Positions 8,702 through 18,851 are shown, counted from the first letter of the stretch. The stretch: DNA of 64,000 bases from Flavobacterium kayseriense (GCF_014305095.1 NZ_JACRUI010000001.1:667695-731694), one strand, 5' to 3'. The notes: generated by a model not told the origin, from the sequence alone. Made by a program: numbers and translations.

Positions 8702-9988
8702 ATGCCAAAATTTCTCCTAAGCCTACTATTTATTTGCTTGACTTCCCTTTCATGGAGCCAGTCGCAACAAGAAAAGTTAGAACAACGTAAAGCTGAAATA
8801 CAAAAAGAGATTAGAGAAAACGAAAAAATGCTCCTTAACGTTAAGTCTAAGGAGAAGTCAGCTATGAATGTTTTTTTGATTCAAAAAAACAAGATCCGTT
8901 TAAAGGAAACCTTGATAAATACTACTGAAAAGCAAATGAAGTTGCTTGCTAATGATATGTATATTAATCAAATGAAGATTAATAAACTGAACAAAGAATT
9001 AGATGTTCTAAAAGAAGACTATGCAAAGATGATTGTGAAGTCCTATAAAAGTCGTTCAGAGCAAAGTAGAGCGATGTTCATTTTATCCTCTGAAAACTTC
9101 TTGCAAGCCTACAAGCGAGCGCAGTATTTGAAGCAGTACACCAGCTTTAGAAAAAACCAAGGAGAAGAAATTAAAAGTAAATCAGTAGAACTGGTTGATT
9201 TTAACGCAAAATTAAACGTTCAAAAAGTAGCTAAGAAAAAATTACTTGTTGAGAATCAAAAGGAACGTGTTGCCTTAGAAAAAGAGAAACAAGTACAGGA
9301 ACAATTGGTGAATTCGATTAAAAAAGACAAGAACAAAATTGTATCTGACATTCGAAAAAAACAAAGAGAATCCAAATCTATCGATAAACAAATTGATCGT
9401 TTAATTAGAGAAGCAATTGCCGAAGCCAATAGAAAAGCGGCGTTGGAAAGAGCAAAAGCGCAAGCTCTAGCCTCTAAATCTACTGATACTCCTAAGGAAG
9501 TTGCAGCCAAAGCAGCCAAAACACCAGTATCGTCCTCTAGAATAGAACTAACACCGGAGTCAAAAATAATTGCTGATAATTTTAGAGCCAATAGAGGGAG
9601 CTTGCCTTGGCCTGTAGAAAAAGGATTTATCTCTCTAGGGTACGGAAATCAAGCACATCCCATTTACAACACCTTAGTGATTCACAACAGTGGAGTAGAA
9701 ATTACTACTAACGAAGGCGCTAGTGCAAGAGCCGTTTTTAGTGGTGAAGTAACGAGTGTCATCGTGTTATCACCTATCAATAAGGCAGTAGTAATACAAC
9801 ATGGAGATTTCTTTACGGTTTACCAAAACTTAAGTTCAGTATCAGTTAACCAAGGAGAAAAAGTGAGCGGTAAGCAAACTATCGGAAGAGTGAGAACCAA
9901 TGGAGATACGGGTAAAACGGTCATTAAATTTTTACTCTCTCAAAACACCGTTTACACTAATCCACAACCGTGGTTAGCTAACAAATAG
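8702..9988 (+). CDS. EnvC-like murein hydrolase activator (degenerate M23 peptidase)
   Basis: A 428-residue exported protein: a signal peptide (to about residue 20), a long charged coiled coil (about 20-270), then a C-terminal LytM/M23 domain (about 300-428). In active M23 enzymes zinc is held by HxxxD and HxH. Here the matching places read HNSGVE, IQHGDFFTVYQNL and KFLLSQ, so most zinc ligands are missing. This is the pattern of EnvC/NlpD-type proteins, which activate cell-wall amidases during division rather than cutting peptidoglycan themselves. It is the third gene of the TPR-DUF4292 operon and is followed by a strong terminator. Confidence 0.87.
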   Translation: MPKFLLSLLFICLTSLSWSQSQQEKLEQRKAEIQKEIRENEKMLLNVKSKEKSAMNVFLIQKNKIRLKETLINTTEKQMKLLANDMYINQMKINKLNKELDVLKEDYAKMIVKSYKSRSEQSRAMFILSSENFLQAYKRAQYLKQYTSFRKNQGEEIKSKSVELVDFNAKLNVQKVAKKKLLVENQKERVALEKEKQVQEQLVNSIKKDKNKIVSDIRKKQRESKSIDKQIDRLIREAIAEANRKAALERAKAQALASKSTDTPKEVAAKAAKTPVSSSRIELTPESKIIADNFRANRGSLPWPVEKGFISLGYGNQAHPIYNTLVIHNSGVEITTNEGASARAVFSGEVTSVIVLSPINKAVVIQHGDFFTVYQNLSSVSVNQGEKVSGKQTIGRVRTNGDTGKTVIKFLLSQNTVYTNPQPWLANK

Positions 9989-10010
9989 CGGCGTAAAATA
10001 ATGTCATAAA

Positions 10011-10047
10011 AAGAGCGAATCAATAATTTGATTCGCTCTTTTTTTTT
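10011..10047 (+). terminator. Rho-independent terminator after the EnvC-like gene
   Basis: A perfect 13-bp stem (AAGAGCGAATCAA and its complement) with a TAAT loop is followed by nine T. Confidence 0.92.
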
Positions 10048-10158
10048 GGTATGTTGCAGTACTTATTGAATTTTGTAGTAGGGATTTTGCCTACTAAACG
10101 GTTTTCCAAAGGTAGAAGTAAGGATATCCTATTCTATTATTTTTTTTAAGAGAGTGTA

Positions 10159-11010
10159 TTATTTATTAAAAGTAGCTTCTATTCCTTTTAGCACTTGCTC
10201 TGTTTTCCAATTTCCGGAAACAATCATGCGTCGTATCGTATAAAGCGGCGCGACCGTATCTCTCTTGGTAGATAAAATATAGGCCATTTTGTAACCGCTT
10301 TTTTCAATTTGTGGTATGGCGGTAGTGTTCCAGAGGCCAAAAGGGTAAGCAAACGAGGTTACCGGTTTACCAATGATTTTTTCTAGTTTTGCCTTAGGTT
10401 TTACGAGTTGAAGTTCCCAATCATCAGCTGTATATTTAGTCACCATATGGTGGTCCCATGTATGAGCGGCTACTTCATGACCCGCCTCAGCTAGTTTTTT
10501 TATATCGTCAGCGGATAGATAATTGGGTCGATTGATAGCAACGGTCATCACGAAGAATACTCCTTTAAAATTATATTTTTCCATTTCAGTTGCGCCAATG
10601 CTATACTGTTCTCCTCTTGTATCATCAAAGGTAATCATAATGGGTTTTGCGGGTAGTTTATCTCCGTAAGCTAAATAATTATACAATTGCTGGGGTAGAA
10701 TACTGTGATAACCAGCGTCATGAATTGCTTTCATTTGTGCTGCAAAATTCAATGGTTTTACCGTATAGATTTTGGTCATTTCACCCGCTTGATCTGTAAA
10801 ATATTTGATATTGTGGTAACATAAAATAGGCACTTCTTTTCGGTTGAGTATTGTGGCTGCATCAGCCATTACCTTAGGGGCATCAGCGGTTTTAGTACTA
10901 GGTTGTGGTGCTGTAATTTGTTCAACAACTGGTGTGGGAGCATTCTTTTTTTGCTGACAAGCTGTGATTAGAAAAAAGACTACTAAGGAGGTAACTATTT
11001 TATTTTTCAT
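10159..11010 (-). CDS. Polysaccharide deacetylase lipoprotein (NodB domain, CE4)
   Basis: A 283-residue lipoprotein (lipobox FLITAC, Cys near residue 18) with a NodB homology domain. The family removes N- or O-acetyl groups from glycans with a divalent metal. The metal and catalytic motifs are visible: MITFDD (motif 1), AAHTWDHH (motif 2) and FAYPFG (motif 3). The target could be peptidoglycan, an exopolysaccharide or a diet glycan. It is the second gene of a minus-strand pair, 18 bases after the lipoprotein gene that ends at 11029. Confidence 0.9.
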   Translation of the reverse strand: MKNKIVTSLVVFFLITACQQKKNAPTPVVEQITAPQPSTKTADAPKVMADAATILNRKEVPILCYHNIKYFTDQAGEMTKIYTVKPLNFAAQMKAIHDAGYHSILPQQLYNYLAYGDKLPAKPIMITFDDTRGEQYSIGATEMEKYNFKGVFFVMTVAINRPNYLSADDIKKLAEAGHEVAAHTWDHHMVTKYTADDWELQLVKPKAKLEKIIGKPVTSFAYPFGLWNTTAIPQIEKSGYKMAYILSTKRDTVAPLYTIRRMIVSGNWKTEQVLKGIEATFNK

Positions 11011-11028
11011 ATGGCACAGTGTATTAGA

Positions 11029-12054
11029 TTATTGAAATTGAATGTAAATTGGCTTTGGCGTCAATTGTAATAGCTCCTCTGGAGTATACATGGTCCAATT
11101 ATTCCAATTGTCATTTTTGTAAAACAATTTAAAACCAGTAAACTGTACAGGCTCTCTAAAAATATAAGTTTTATAGGTAGATCGTTTTAAAACTTTACTC
11201 CCAAAACCGTCCATATCCATGACTATTTGGACTTCTGGAACTGTTTTTATTTTTTTATAATTAGTCACCATTCCTTGTGTAAAACGATGTACTACAAGTA
11301 CTTTAGGCGGAAGTTTATGCTCCTTAACTACCTTGGCCAAAATATCAATTGCGTCATTAATATCGTCGGCAGTAAAGGAACCAATTTTTGAACCCGGAAT
11401 TTCTCCATTTTTCAACGAAAATTCAGGATCGATACCTAAATGTACATTGGGTAAGGCTAAAAAACGTTCTAATTCTGAGACCTCTGCTTTGACGGTACTA
11501 TGACCCACTTGAATGTCTAAGAAAACGAGTGCTTTTATGGGTTTTGCCCAACTTAAAACAGTGTCAATTTGCTTAAATGGCATTCTCATTCGGTGCATAT
11601 TATCTCTTCCCGGTGCACCTTGAGCGGTAACGGCTATATAATGTAAAGCAGGAATTGCAATCAAACTCGAATCTGCTTTTTGCCATTTAGCGACTTCGGC
11701 TTCTAATTTAGAAATCATCTCTGCACGAGGGTATTCTCCTAAAACGCCCATTCGTTTCGAATATAAATTTCCGTAAAAGGCAATAATTCTGTGGTAAGGC
11801 AATACTGCACCAGGCAATGGGTAGGGTGTTTTAACGGGCCATCTACCGGTAGTGTCGTTATTGCTTAGAGCAACTATTCGTCTGTTGTAGTCAATAGTAT
11901 CAATAGTGTTAGCCGCTTTTTGTAAAAGGGAATCTTTTTTAATGATCGCGATCGTGTCTTGGTTGCTATCTTCGCTAGTTTCTTTGGTTTTTTGACAACT
12001 AAAAAACGCAAGAGTAAAAAAAGAGCAAAGAAGTAAAGGAAGTAATTTTTTCAT
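11029..12054 (-). CDS. Lipoprotein of unknown function
   Basis: A 341-residue lipoprotein (lipobox LAFFSC, Cys near residue 20). I do not recognise the family with confidence. The body has alternating strand-helix segments and conserved-looking acidic ends (VFLDIQVGH, HLGIDPEFSL, IVMDMDGFG), reminiscent of a TIM barrel such as a glycoside-hydrolase-like domain; that is only a guess. It is the first gene of a two-gene minus-strand unit with the NodB deacetylase, so a role in cell-surface glycan handling is plausible. It is divergent from the TonB receptor at 12255. Confidence 0.65.
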   Translation of the reverse strand: MKKLLPLLLCSFFTLAFFSCQKTKETSEDSNQDTIAIIKKDSLLQKAANTIDTIDYNRRIVALSNNDTTGRWPVKTPYPLPGAVLPYHRIIAFYGNLYSKRMGVLGEYPRAEMISKLEAEVAKWQKADSSLIAIPALHYIAVTAQGAPGRDNMHRMRMPFKQIDTVLSWAKPIKALVFLDIQVGHSTVKAEVSELERFLALPNVHLGIDPEFSLKNGEIPGSKIGSFTADDINDAIDILAKVVKEHKLPPKVLVVHRFTQGMVTNYKKIKTVPEVQIVMDMDGFGSKVLKRSTYKTYIFREPVQFTGFKLFYKNDNWNNWTMYTPEELLQLTPKPIYIQFQ

Positions 12055-12254
12055 ATCGCATTTTATTATAGTAACCTACAAAGATAGGTGAATATAGCAA
12101 CGTTCTTCGTACTAAATTAGTATGATACGTTCTTACTTTTATCTAATGAACAAATAAGTTTTACTATTACTTAGTGATAATCCATTGAGCTAGTTTTGTA
12201 ACTACCTTTTAATAGCCTATTTTTAGTTTTTTAATTCCTGTAAAAAGTAAAACT

Positions 12255-14333
12255 GTGTTTCCACTAAAATTTTCCTCTTTTTTTGCGCTATTGTTTGCCG
12301 CTTTCTCCGCTCTTGGCCAAACCAAAAAAGATACTACGGCCTTATCAGAAATTAAGATAACTGCTTCTCCTATAGCAACACAACTGCAAGTAGCGGCATC
12401 ATCAGTCGCGATTATAGAAAAGAGTGCGATTCAAAAAAATGATGGTGCGATTCTAACTCCAATTTTGAATAAAATCGCAGGGGTTTATATGCAACAGGGC
12501 GCGCTAAACACCAATAGAATCACCATTCGAGGTATAGGTGCTCGAACGCCATTTGGGACCACCCGCATTAAAACGTATTTTGATAATATTCCGCTTACGA
12601 ACTCGGAGGGTGAATCAAGTATTGAAGATATCGATCTAGAAACCATTGGTAAAATCGAAATTAGTAAGGGGCCTAATACTACTAGTTTTGGCGCCGGTTT
12701 GGGAGGTACGATTCATCTTTTTACAAATTCTGCCACAGAACAAGAAACCTTTGCTAAATCGAGTACTACCTTTGGGAGTTTTGGATTAGTGAAGCAAAGT
12801 TTTTCAGGCGGATATGTTTTAGAAAAATCTAATTTGTATGCTAATTACATTCATTTACAAAGTGACGGCTTTCGCCAAAATTCTGCTTACGACCGAAAAT
12901 CAGTTCATTTACAAGCCAAGCAAAAAATTAGTGCGACCGCTAGCTTGTCTTTTTTAGGAGTGTATACTAAACTGAAGGCCTTTATCCCAAGTTCGATTAA
13001 TGAGACTGATTTTAACAACAGTCCTCAAAAAGTAGCAGCCAATTGGTTAGCGGCTGAAGGGTTTGAGTCGTACGATAAATTTCTAGTCGGAATTGGATAT
13101 GAGCAGCAATTAGGCAGTAAATGGCTATTCAAATCCAGTGTCTTTACCAATTATAAAAAAGCATTTGAACCACGACCTTTCGATATTCTGGATGATGAAT
13201 CTGCCTCTGTGGGCTTGCGATCAACGATAAACTACAAGAGTGCGATTTTATCAGTTCCGTTTGAGTTAAGCGTAGGAACCGAAATGGCTTTTGACTCCTA
13301 TCGTTTTTCGCTCTTTAGAAATTTATACCTGTCGCAACCCAATCAAGGAAGTGTGCAGGGAGCTGAATTTAGTACTAAAAAACAAAATAGTAGTTACCAA
13401 AATTATTTTGCTCAAATGGATTTTTCACTTTCTAAAAAATGGCATTTGGAAACAGGCTTGGCCTTGAATTCAACTCAATATGCTTTAGAGGATCTTTTTG
13501 GGAGTACTTCAGCACCTAAACTGGCCTATAGTTTTGGAACCCTATTATCGCCAAGAGCTGGCTTATCCTATAGCTTTACTAAAAAGCAAACACTTTTTGC
13601 CGCGGTAAGTAAAGGATTCTCGACCCCGACCGTAGCTGAAACTTTAACCCCTACAGGAGCAATAAATACCGACTTGCAGCCCGAAATAGGTTGGAATTAT
13701 GAACTAGGTTGGAAAGTACGAAGTTTGGATAACAAGCTTTACACAGAGCTCAGTTTATTTAGTACGCAAATAACCAATTTGTTAGTAGCAAGACGCACTG
13801 CCGAGGATCAATACATAGGGATTAACGCCGGAGCGAGTTCCCACAACGGTGTGGAGCTGCTACTGAATTATCAGTTGCTAAAAAGGGCATCTTGGGAATT
13901 AAGTACGAATCTTTCGGCGGCAGTAAATCATTTCAGGTTCAAGGATTTTGTTGATGATACCAATGATTATTCTGGAAATAAATTAACTGGTGTGCCCAGC
14001 GCACAATGGCATTTAGGAGTAGACTTGACGACACAATCGGGTTTTGCATTCACCGCTTCTTATTTACAAGTAGGGAAGATCCCTATGAATGATCAAAATT
14101 CAAAATTCACAGAATCGTATTCCTTGGTTGATCTTAAAACGAGTTATGCTTTTTCTATCTTAAAAACCATTAGAGCTACCCTAAGTGCTGGAGCTAACAA
14201 TTTAACCAATACGCGTTATGCTTCAAGTATTTTACCTAATGCTGTTGGTTTTGGAACAGCACAACCTCGTTCGTACTATCCGGGAAACCCTCGCAATTAT
14301 TATGGAGGATTTGCCGTTAGTTATCTTTTTTAA
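12255..14333 (+). CDS. TonB-dependent outer-membrane receptor
   Basis: A 692-residue outer-membrane gated channel, driven by TonB, for an iron complex, vitamin or similar ligand. It has a signal peptide (cut near residue 22), a TonB-box-like stretch, a plug domain with ILNKIAGVYMQ and ITIRGIGARTPFG, and a C-terminal barrel that ends in an aromatic residue (SYLF). There is no N-terminal carboxypeptidase-like domain, so it is closer to the iron-complex type than to SusC. The start is GTG at 12255. It converges with the cytochrome gene 15 bases downstream. The ligand is not visible from context. Confidence 0.92.
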   Translation: MFPLKFSSFFALLFAAFSALGQTKKDTTALSEIKITASPIATQLQVAASSVAIIEKSAIQKNDGAILTPILNKIAGVYMQQGALNTNRITIRGIGARTPFGTTRIKTYFDNIPLTNSEGESSIEDIDLETIGKIEISKGPNTTSFGAGLGGTIHLFTNSATEQETFAKSSTTFGSFGLVKQSFSGGYVLEKSNLYANYIHLQSDGFRQNSAYDRKSVHLQAKQKISATASLSFLGVYTKLKAFIPSSINETDFNNSPQKVAANWLAAEGFESYDKFLVGIGYEQQLGSKWLFKSSVFTNYKKAFEPRPFDILDDESASVGLRSTINYKSAILSVPFELSVGTEMAFDSYRFSLFRNLYLSQPNQGSVQGAEFSTKKQNSSYQNYFAQMDFSLSKKWHLETGLALNSTQYALEDLFGSTSAPKLAYSFGTLLSPRAGLSYSFTKKQTLFAAVSKGFSTPTVAETLTPTGAINTDLQPEIGWNYELGWKVRSLDNKLYTELSLFSTQITNLLVARRTAEDQYIGINAGASSHNGVELLLNYQLLKRASWELSTNLSAAVNHFRFKDFVDDTNDYSGNKLTGVPSAQWHLGVDLTTQSGFAFTASYLQVGKIPMNDQNSKFTESYSLVDLKTSYAFSILKTIRATLSAGANNLTNTRYASSILPNAVGFGTAQPRSYYPGNPRNYYGGFAVSYLF

Positions 14334-14348
14334 AGTAAGTGTATTGTA

Positions 14349-14813
14349 TTATTTTTTTACTGAAGCAACCTCTGCTACCGTTACCATTTTTGCTTGTTTG
14401 TTAGACCAAGAATTCATGATGTAGTTCATAACATCTGCTACTTCTTCATCACTTAAACCCATGGGAGGCATCATGCTACTAAATTTCTTTCCATTCACTA
14501 CTATAGCGCCTTTTATGCCATATTTTACAGCATGAATACTCTCCGTACGTTTATTTTTTAACCAGTCAGAGCCGTCAAGCGGCGGGTAACTGCCACCACT
14601 ACCATTTCCTGTAGCTTTGTGACATTGCATACAAAAATCAGCATATACCTCTTTGCCATTAGCGATGCTTTTTTGTAAATCGGTTTGCTGATTTATTTTG
14701 GTAGGTAGTGTAGTATAATTTGTTGCTACAGTGCTAGAAAGGGAACTGCTGACTAAAGTAAAAGCAGTTGAAGCGATTACTGCTAATGTCACGGATATTT
14801 TTGATACAATCAT
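14349..14813 (-). CDS. Monoheme cytochrome c
   Basis: A 154-residue exported electron carrier. It has a signal peptide (about 1-27) and one class I heme site, CMQCH (about 61-65). The distal Met is probably in the MMPPMG stretch near residue 118, followed by the C-terminal helix EEVADVMNYI. It starts one base after the stop codon of the sugar dehydrogenase gene, so the two are cotranscribed. The cytochrome is the likely electron acceptor that passes electrons from the PQQ enzyme to the respiratory chain. Confidence 0.93.
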   Translation of the reverse strand: MIVSKISVTLAVIASTAFTLVSSSLSSTVATNYTTLPTKINQQTDLQKSIANGKEVYADFCMQCHKATGNGSGGSYPPLDGSDWLKNKRTESIHAVKYGIKGAIVVNGKKFSSMMPPMGLSDEEVADVMNYIMNSWSNKQAKMVTVAEVASVKK

Positions 14814-14814
14814 T

Positions 14815-15930
14815 TTAGTTTGGGATTATTTTTAGAATTCCTTTTCCTTCTACACCAAGGTAAATATAACCATCAGGACCTTGAATGATGTTGCGCAATC
14901 GCCCTACATCAGTAGCAATTTTTTGTCTGCCTGTGATTTTATTTCCTGTAAAAGTAAGCATTTCTACATATTGAAATTTTAATGAACCTACTAATAAGTT
15001 CCCTTTCCAGTTCGGGTAAATAGTACTACTTATAAAAGCCATTCCGCTTGGCGCAATAGAGGGTGCCCAATAATATTCAGGATCTTGAATACCTTCTTTT
15101 TGTTGCTCCTTGCTTATGATGGTGTTGTCATAGTCAATCCCGTAGGTTACAACCGGCCAGCCGTAATTGGCACCTTTTTTTACAATATTAATTTCGTCTC
15201 CACCTTGTGGACCATGTTCATGCTCCCAAATAGCGCCAGTTTCAGGATGCTTTACCATTCCTTGCGGATTTCTATTTCCGTAGGTATAAATTGCTTCTTT
15301 GGCATTAGCCACGCCCACAAACGGGTTGTCTTTTGGGATACTGCCGTCTGCATTTAGTCGGTAAATTTTTCCGTTGTCTCTTGTAAGATCTTGGGGATTT
15401 ACATAGTGAGCTCCACGTTCTCCTGCTGAGAAATACAAATAACCGTCGTTGTCAAAAACAATGCGAGAACCAAAATGTTGCCCTTTGGTTGTATTAGGCC
15501 CACATTTGTAAATGGACTCTATAGCGGTTAAACTTTCGTTTTCTAGCTTGGCGCGAATAATTTTTGTGTTTCCTCCTGTTCCCTCTCCTTCTGTTGAGGC
15601 ATAACTAATGTAAATCCAACCATTTTTAGCGTAATCAGGATGTAACGCAATATCAAGCAAACCACCTTGTCCTCGGTTGTATACTTCGGGTACATTCTTA
15701 ACTTCCGTTTTTTTACCTTTTATAACATGATACAAAATTCCGCTCTTTTCCGTTACTAAAAAGGAACCGTCTGGTAAAAAAGTCATTCCCCAAGGAATTG
15801 GGATACCATCAACAACAGTTTCTAATGTATAATTTAAGGGAGCTTCCCTTAGGGGCAAATCATTTAGTTTTACTTGCGAGTTACATCCTATAGTGGCCAT
15901 CGTAATAATAGCGAGAGCAAAATTTTTCAT
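14815..15930 (-). CDS. PQQ-dependent sugar dehydrogenase, lipoprotein
   Basis: A 371-residue lipoprotein (lipobox ATIGC, Cys near residue 16) with the six-bladed beta-propeller pattern of soluble aldose dehydrogenases (GSDH family). Visible family motifs are IPWGMTFLPDG, the HPDY blade, FGSRIVFDNDGYLYFSAGERG, YGNRNPQGM and EHEHGPQGGDEINI. Such enzymes oxidise aldose sugars at the anomeric carbon with PQQ and calcium, in the periplasm. The downstream cytochrome c would take the electrons. The sugar is unknown. Confidence 0.9.
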   Translation of the reverse strand: MKNFALAIITMATIGCNSQVKLNDLPLREAPLNYTLETVVDGIPIPWGMTFLPDGSFLVTEKSGILYHVIKGKKTEVKNVPEVYNRGQGGLLDIALHPDYAKNGWIYISYASTEGEGTGGNTKIIRAKLENESLTAIESIYKCGPNTTKGQHFGSRIVFDNDGYLYFSAGERGAHYVNPQDLTRDNGKIYRLNADGSIPKDNPFVGVANAKEAIYTYGNRNPQGMVKHPETGAIWEHEHGPQGGDEINIVKKGANYGWPVVTYGIDYDNTIISKEQQKEGIQDPEYYWAPSIAPSGMAFISSTIYPNWKGNLLVGSLKFQYVEMLTFTGNKITGRQKIATDVGRLRNIIQGPDGYIYLGVEGKGILKIIPN

Positions 15931-16212
15931 GTTTTCAATGTTTAAAGGATTTTAAAGATAGTAAAAAAGTTTTAAAAACGGTTTTGAATGCACAGATCAA
16001 GCAGCCGTATTTTAGGCGAGCCGTTTTTGTAGGACCTGTGCTGGTAAGGGTATCTCAGAATTTGAAATCGAATACAAGATTATTTAGTAAGCTTTTATTA
16101 GCCTCTTTAATTTTCTTACATTTATTTTTAAAATCTGTAGCCAAATCATTTTAAAATTATGATTATTAGCTTTATATTCGCAATCTGATTTTCAAGATAT
16201 TAAAACGAATTA

Positions 16213-18264
16213 ATGAAAAAAGCGTTCTGTATTCTCTTACTTATTGTACTTCCTTACGTAGCAGTGGGGCAGTATGTAAAAGCATTACGATATGATGAGC
16301 GAAGCATTAACAAGGCTTTTATTCAGGATACGGTACGAATTGATGTTGCTCTACAAAAAGCCATCAGTTTCCCAATTAGTAAGGATAAAGAGGCTTTAGT
16401 TTATTTTGAAAAAGCGGCCGCTTTGGCTAAAAAACTAAAATCGCAGGAACAAATTGCTAAGGCATTTTTGATTAAAGGGACTTATTATCGAGACAACTTC
16501 AATTATTTTGAGGCTATCAAAAGTTTAAATAAAGCATTGCCCTATCTCGAAAACACAAAAGATAGTAAGCACCTGAGCAAACTATACTTCTATCTGGGAC
16601 AATCGTACTTTTTTGTGTACTCTGATGATATTGCATTTAAATATTATTTGAGAGCTTTGAATTTGTATAAGAAAGACAAAAACGAAGTTGGGATGGCCTA
16701 TTGTTACAATGGTTTTGGTACCATTTACACGAAAACCAATCCTAAAGAGGGGTTAAGATACCTGAATAAATCACTAGCTCTTTTCAAGAAAAACAACTTT
16801 AACAAAGGGATAGCCATAAGCTACATTAACATGGCGAATGCTATTGCTGATTATGACCAAAGCATCGTACTGTACAATAAATCAATAGCGGTTATAAAAG
16901 GGCACAAGGACGATTATAGTTTAGCAGTAAACTACAATAACTTAGGAGATTGTTATATGCATGCTGAGGAGTACAACAAAGCTATAGCTTATTTTGAAAA
17001 AGCCTTGTTGATTTCAGATCAAATGGAATCTAAACCACTACATGGCCTACTGTACCTTAACATTGCCGAGGTAAAGTTAAAACAACAACTGTATGATGAC
17101 GCTATTAAATACTCTAATATAAGTCTAGAATATTCAAAAGAAAAAGGCGATATCGAAATACAAGCGGCTAATATTTTAGCGCTTTCGGATATATATGAGC
17201 AACAAGGAAATATAAAGAAAGCGTTGCAGTACAAAAGCGAATATATTGAAACAAAGGAGCGGGGCTTAAAATATAGTGATCAGAAAAAAATACAGTTGTT
17301 CCAGAGTTTAAACGAATTAGATAAGACGCAATTTGAGGTACAGAAACTTAAAATTCAGAATGAGAATTCAGATTTGAAGTTACAAACTAAGAATAACGAA
17401 GCCTATTTCTTGATTTTTGTTACTTTAGGATTAGTTTCGATTGTTGTTATATTGTTTGTACAACGGAAAGCAAAAAATAAAATTTATGCGGAGCTCAAAG
17501 AGCAAACAGAGCAAATTAGTGCCTTAAAAGATAATGTTCAGGTGCAAAATGACAACCTGAACGATTTGAACAACACTAAAAACAAACTCTTTAAAATCAT
17601 TGCACATGATTTAAAAAATCCGTTGAGTTCAATCGAAGCCTTCACGGACTTAATGCTGCAGGACGATGTAGAATGTAGTGAAGAGGATAAGGTTCTTTTT
17701 CTGAATTTAATAAAGGAATCAGCTACTAAAGCATCGGAAATTTTGAACGATGTTTTAATATGGGCTTTGAACCAAGAGAAACCTGTAGAAAATAAAAAGC
17801 TATCGATTAAAAACTTGATCGACGAGGAGTTGAAATTATTAGAGATTCAGGCCTTACAAAAGGAGATCAGCATACACAATCAAATTGATTCTGACTTAGA
17901 TGTGGTTACCGATAAAAACAAAGTAGCTACCGTCATCAGGAATTTGATCTCGAATGCGATCAAATATTCACATTCCAAAGGCGCAATTACCATCAGCGCC
18001 ACTTTACAAGACCAATTCATAAAAATTACGGTTATGGATCAAGGTATTGGTATGACAAAAGAGGAAATGCACAACCTTTTTATTGTCGATTATAAAAAAT
18101 CGAAATTAGGAACCAATAATGAGGAAGGTACTGGTTTAGGCCTAGTGTTGTGCAAAGATTTTGTCCAAAAATTAGGAGGCAAAATGACCGTTAGCAGCGA
18201 ACTTAATCAAGGAAGCGCCTTTAGCTTTACGTTGCCTTACGACAGCGGAGCAACCCAAGCATAG
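16213..18264 (+). CDS. TPR-sensor histidine kinase
   Basis: A 683-residue membrane kinase. A signal peptide is followed by 7-8 tetratricopeptide repeats (about 60-350) that lie outside the inner membrane, a short coiled coil, one transmembrane segment (about 398-418), a second coiled coil, a HisKA domain with the phosphoacceptor in HDLKNPLSS (His about 465) and a HATPase_c domain with N box NLISNAIKYS (about 577), G1 DQGIGM and G2 GTGLGL. No receiver domain is attached and no response regulator gene lies next to it, so its partner is elsewhere. The TPR sensor suggests that it reads a protein-protein contact or cell-envelope state. Confidence 0.93.
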   Translation: MKKAFCILLLIVLPYVAVGQYVKALRYDERSINKAFIQDTVRIDVALQKAISFPISKDKEALVYFEKAAALAKKLKSQEQIAKAFLIKGTYYRDNFNYFEAIKSLNKALPYLENTKDSKHLSKLYFYLGQSYFFVYSDDIAFKYYLRALNLYKKDKNEVGMAYCYNGFGTIYTKTNPKEGLRYLNKSLALFKKNNFNKGIAISYINMANAIADYDQSIVLYNKSIAVIKGHKDDYSLAVNYNNLGDCYMHAEEYNKAIAYFEKALLISDQMESKPLHGLLYLNIAEVKLKQQLYDDAIKYSNISLEYSKEKGDIEIQAANILALSDIYEQQGNIKKALQYKSEYIETKERGLKYSDQKKIQLFQSLNELDKTQFEVQKLKIQNENSDLKLQTKNNEAYFLIFVTLGLVSIVVILFVQRKAKNKIYAELKEQTEQISALKDNVQVQNDNLNDLNNTKNKLFKIIAHDLKNPLSSIEAFTDLMLQDDVECSEEDKVLFLNLIKESATKASEILNDVLIWALNQEKPVENKKLSIKNLIDEELKLLEIQALQKEISIHNQIDSDLDVVTDKNKVATVIRNLISNAIKYSHSKGAITISATLQDQFIKITVMDQGIGMTKEEMHNLFIVDYKKSKLGTNNEEGTGLGLVLCKDFVQKLGGKMTVSSELNQGSAFSFTLPYDSGATQA

Positions 18265-18430
18265 CGTAAACTAATGCTACGCTAATACAGCTTGCGTTAC
18301 GAGCAATCTCCTCTTATATTGCGATAGGATTCTTAATTTTATCAAATCACCACTGTTATTTATTGTTCGAATTTACCCGTTATATTGATCGGTCTAGTGT
18401 ACTAAAATAGGGAACGTTACTGCTCTTGAT

Positions 18431-18574
18431 TAGCCCTGACCCTAGCGAAACTCCTGTTGCAGGACGGCTGTTCGTTTTTCGTGGGCTGCAAGAGCGACAG
18501 CAGGAAGCTCCTTGCAGCCCATAGAAAACACAGCGGGACCAAACAGAGTGTAGCGGAGGGCAGGAATAGCTCCT
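18431..18574 (+). repeat. Structured intergenic repeat, copy 2 (Flavo-1-like)
   Basis: It begins TAGCCCTGA, ends GCAGGAATAGCTCC and has an inner hairpin GGGCTGCAAG / CTTGCAGCCC. The two copies at 25863 and 28336 keep the same hairpin with changed but still pairing bases (GTATACAAG / CTTGTATGC). The rest of the 575-base gap from 18265 to 18839 shows no gene. Confidence 0.75.
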
Positions 18575-18823
18575 AAAAACAGATGATGTAGGTATAAAAA
18601 AGACCATCGGATGATGTATAAAAATAATTGCTTGTGATCTAGTTAGAAAAGTTTTAAAATTGAGGGTTAAAAATAAATGACTTTGCTGTTTTTTGATTTG
18701 AATTCAAACTACTTTGTTGAATTGCAGCTCATTTAGGTGGTTTTTATGAAGAAAGTAGCGTTTACAATGGATAATTGATGATTGAAAATAGTAAGGATTA
18801 GGTTAGGGTTTTAAATTTTTGTT

Positions 18824-18831
18824 TAACTTTG
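18824..18831 (+). promoter_or_regulatory. Candidate -7 promoter box (TAACTTTG)
   Basis: It is a perfect TAnnTTTG match 20 bases before the DUF2452 start region. No well-spaced -33 TTG is evident. Confidence 0.45.
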
Positions 18832-18851
18832 CATCGTAAATGATAAACAAA

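Noticed and set aside
15990-16041. Imperfect inverted repeat (GCACAGATC / GACCTGTGC) upstream of the sensor kinase
   Set aside because: One mismatch, a long spacer, no U-tract and no second copy noticed; too weak to call a regulatory site.
18380-18607. Minus-strand ORF of 75 codons
   Set aside because: It lies entirely within the structured repeat copy 2, and the two sister copies do not keep the frame.
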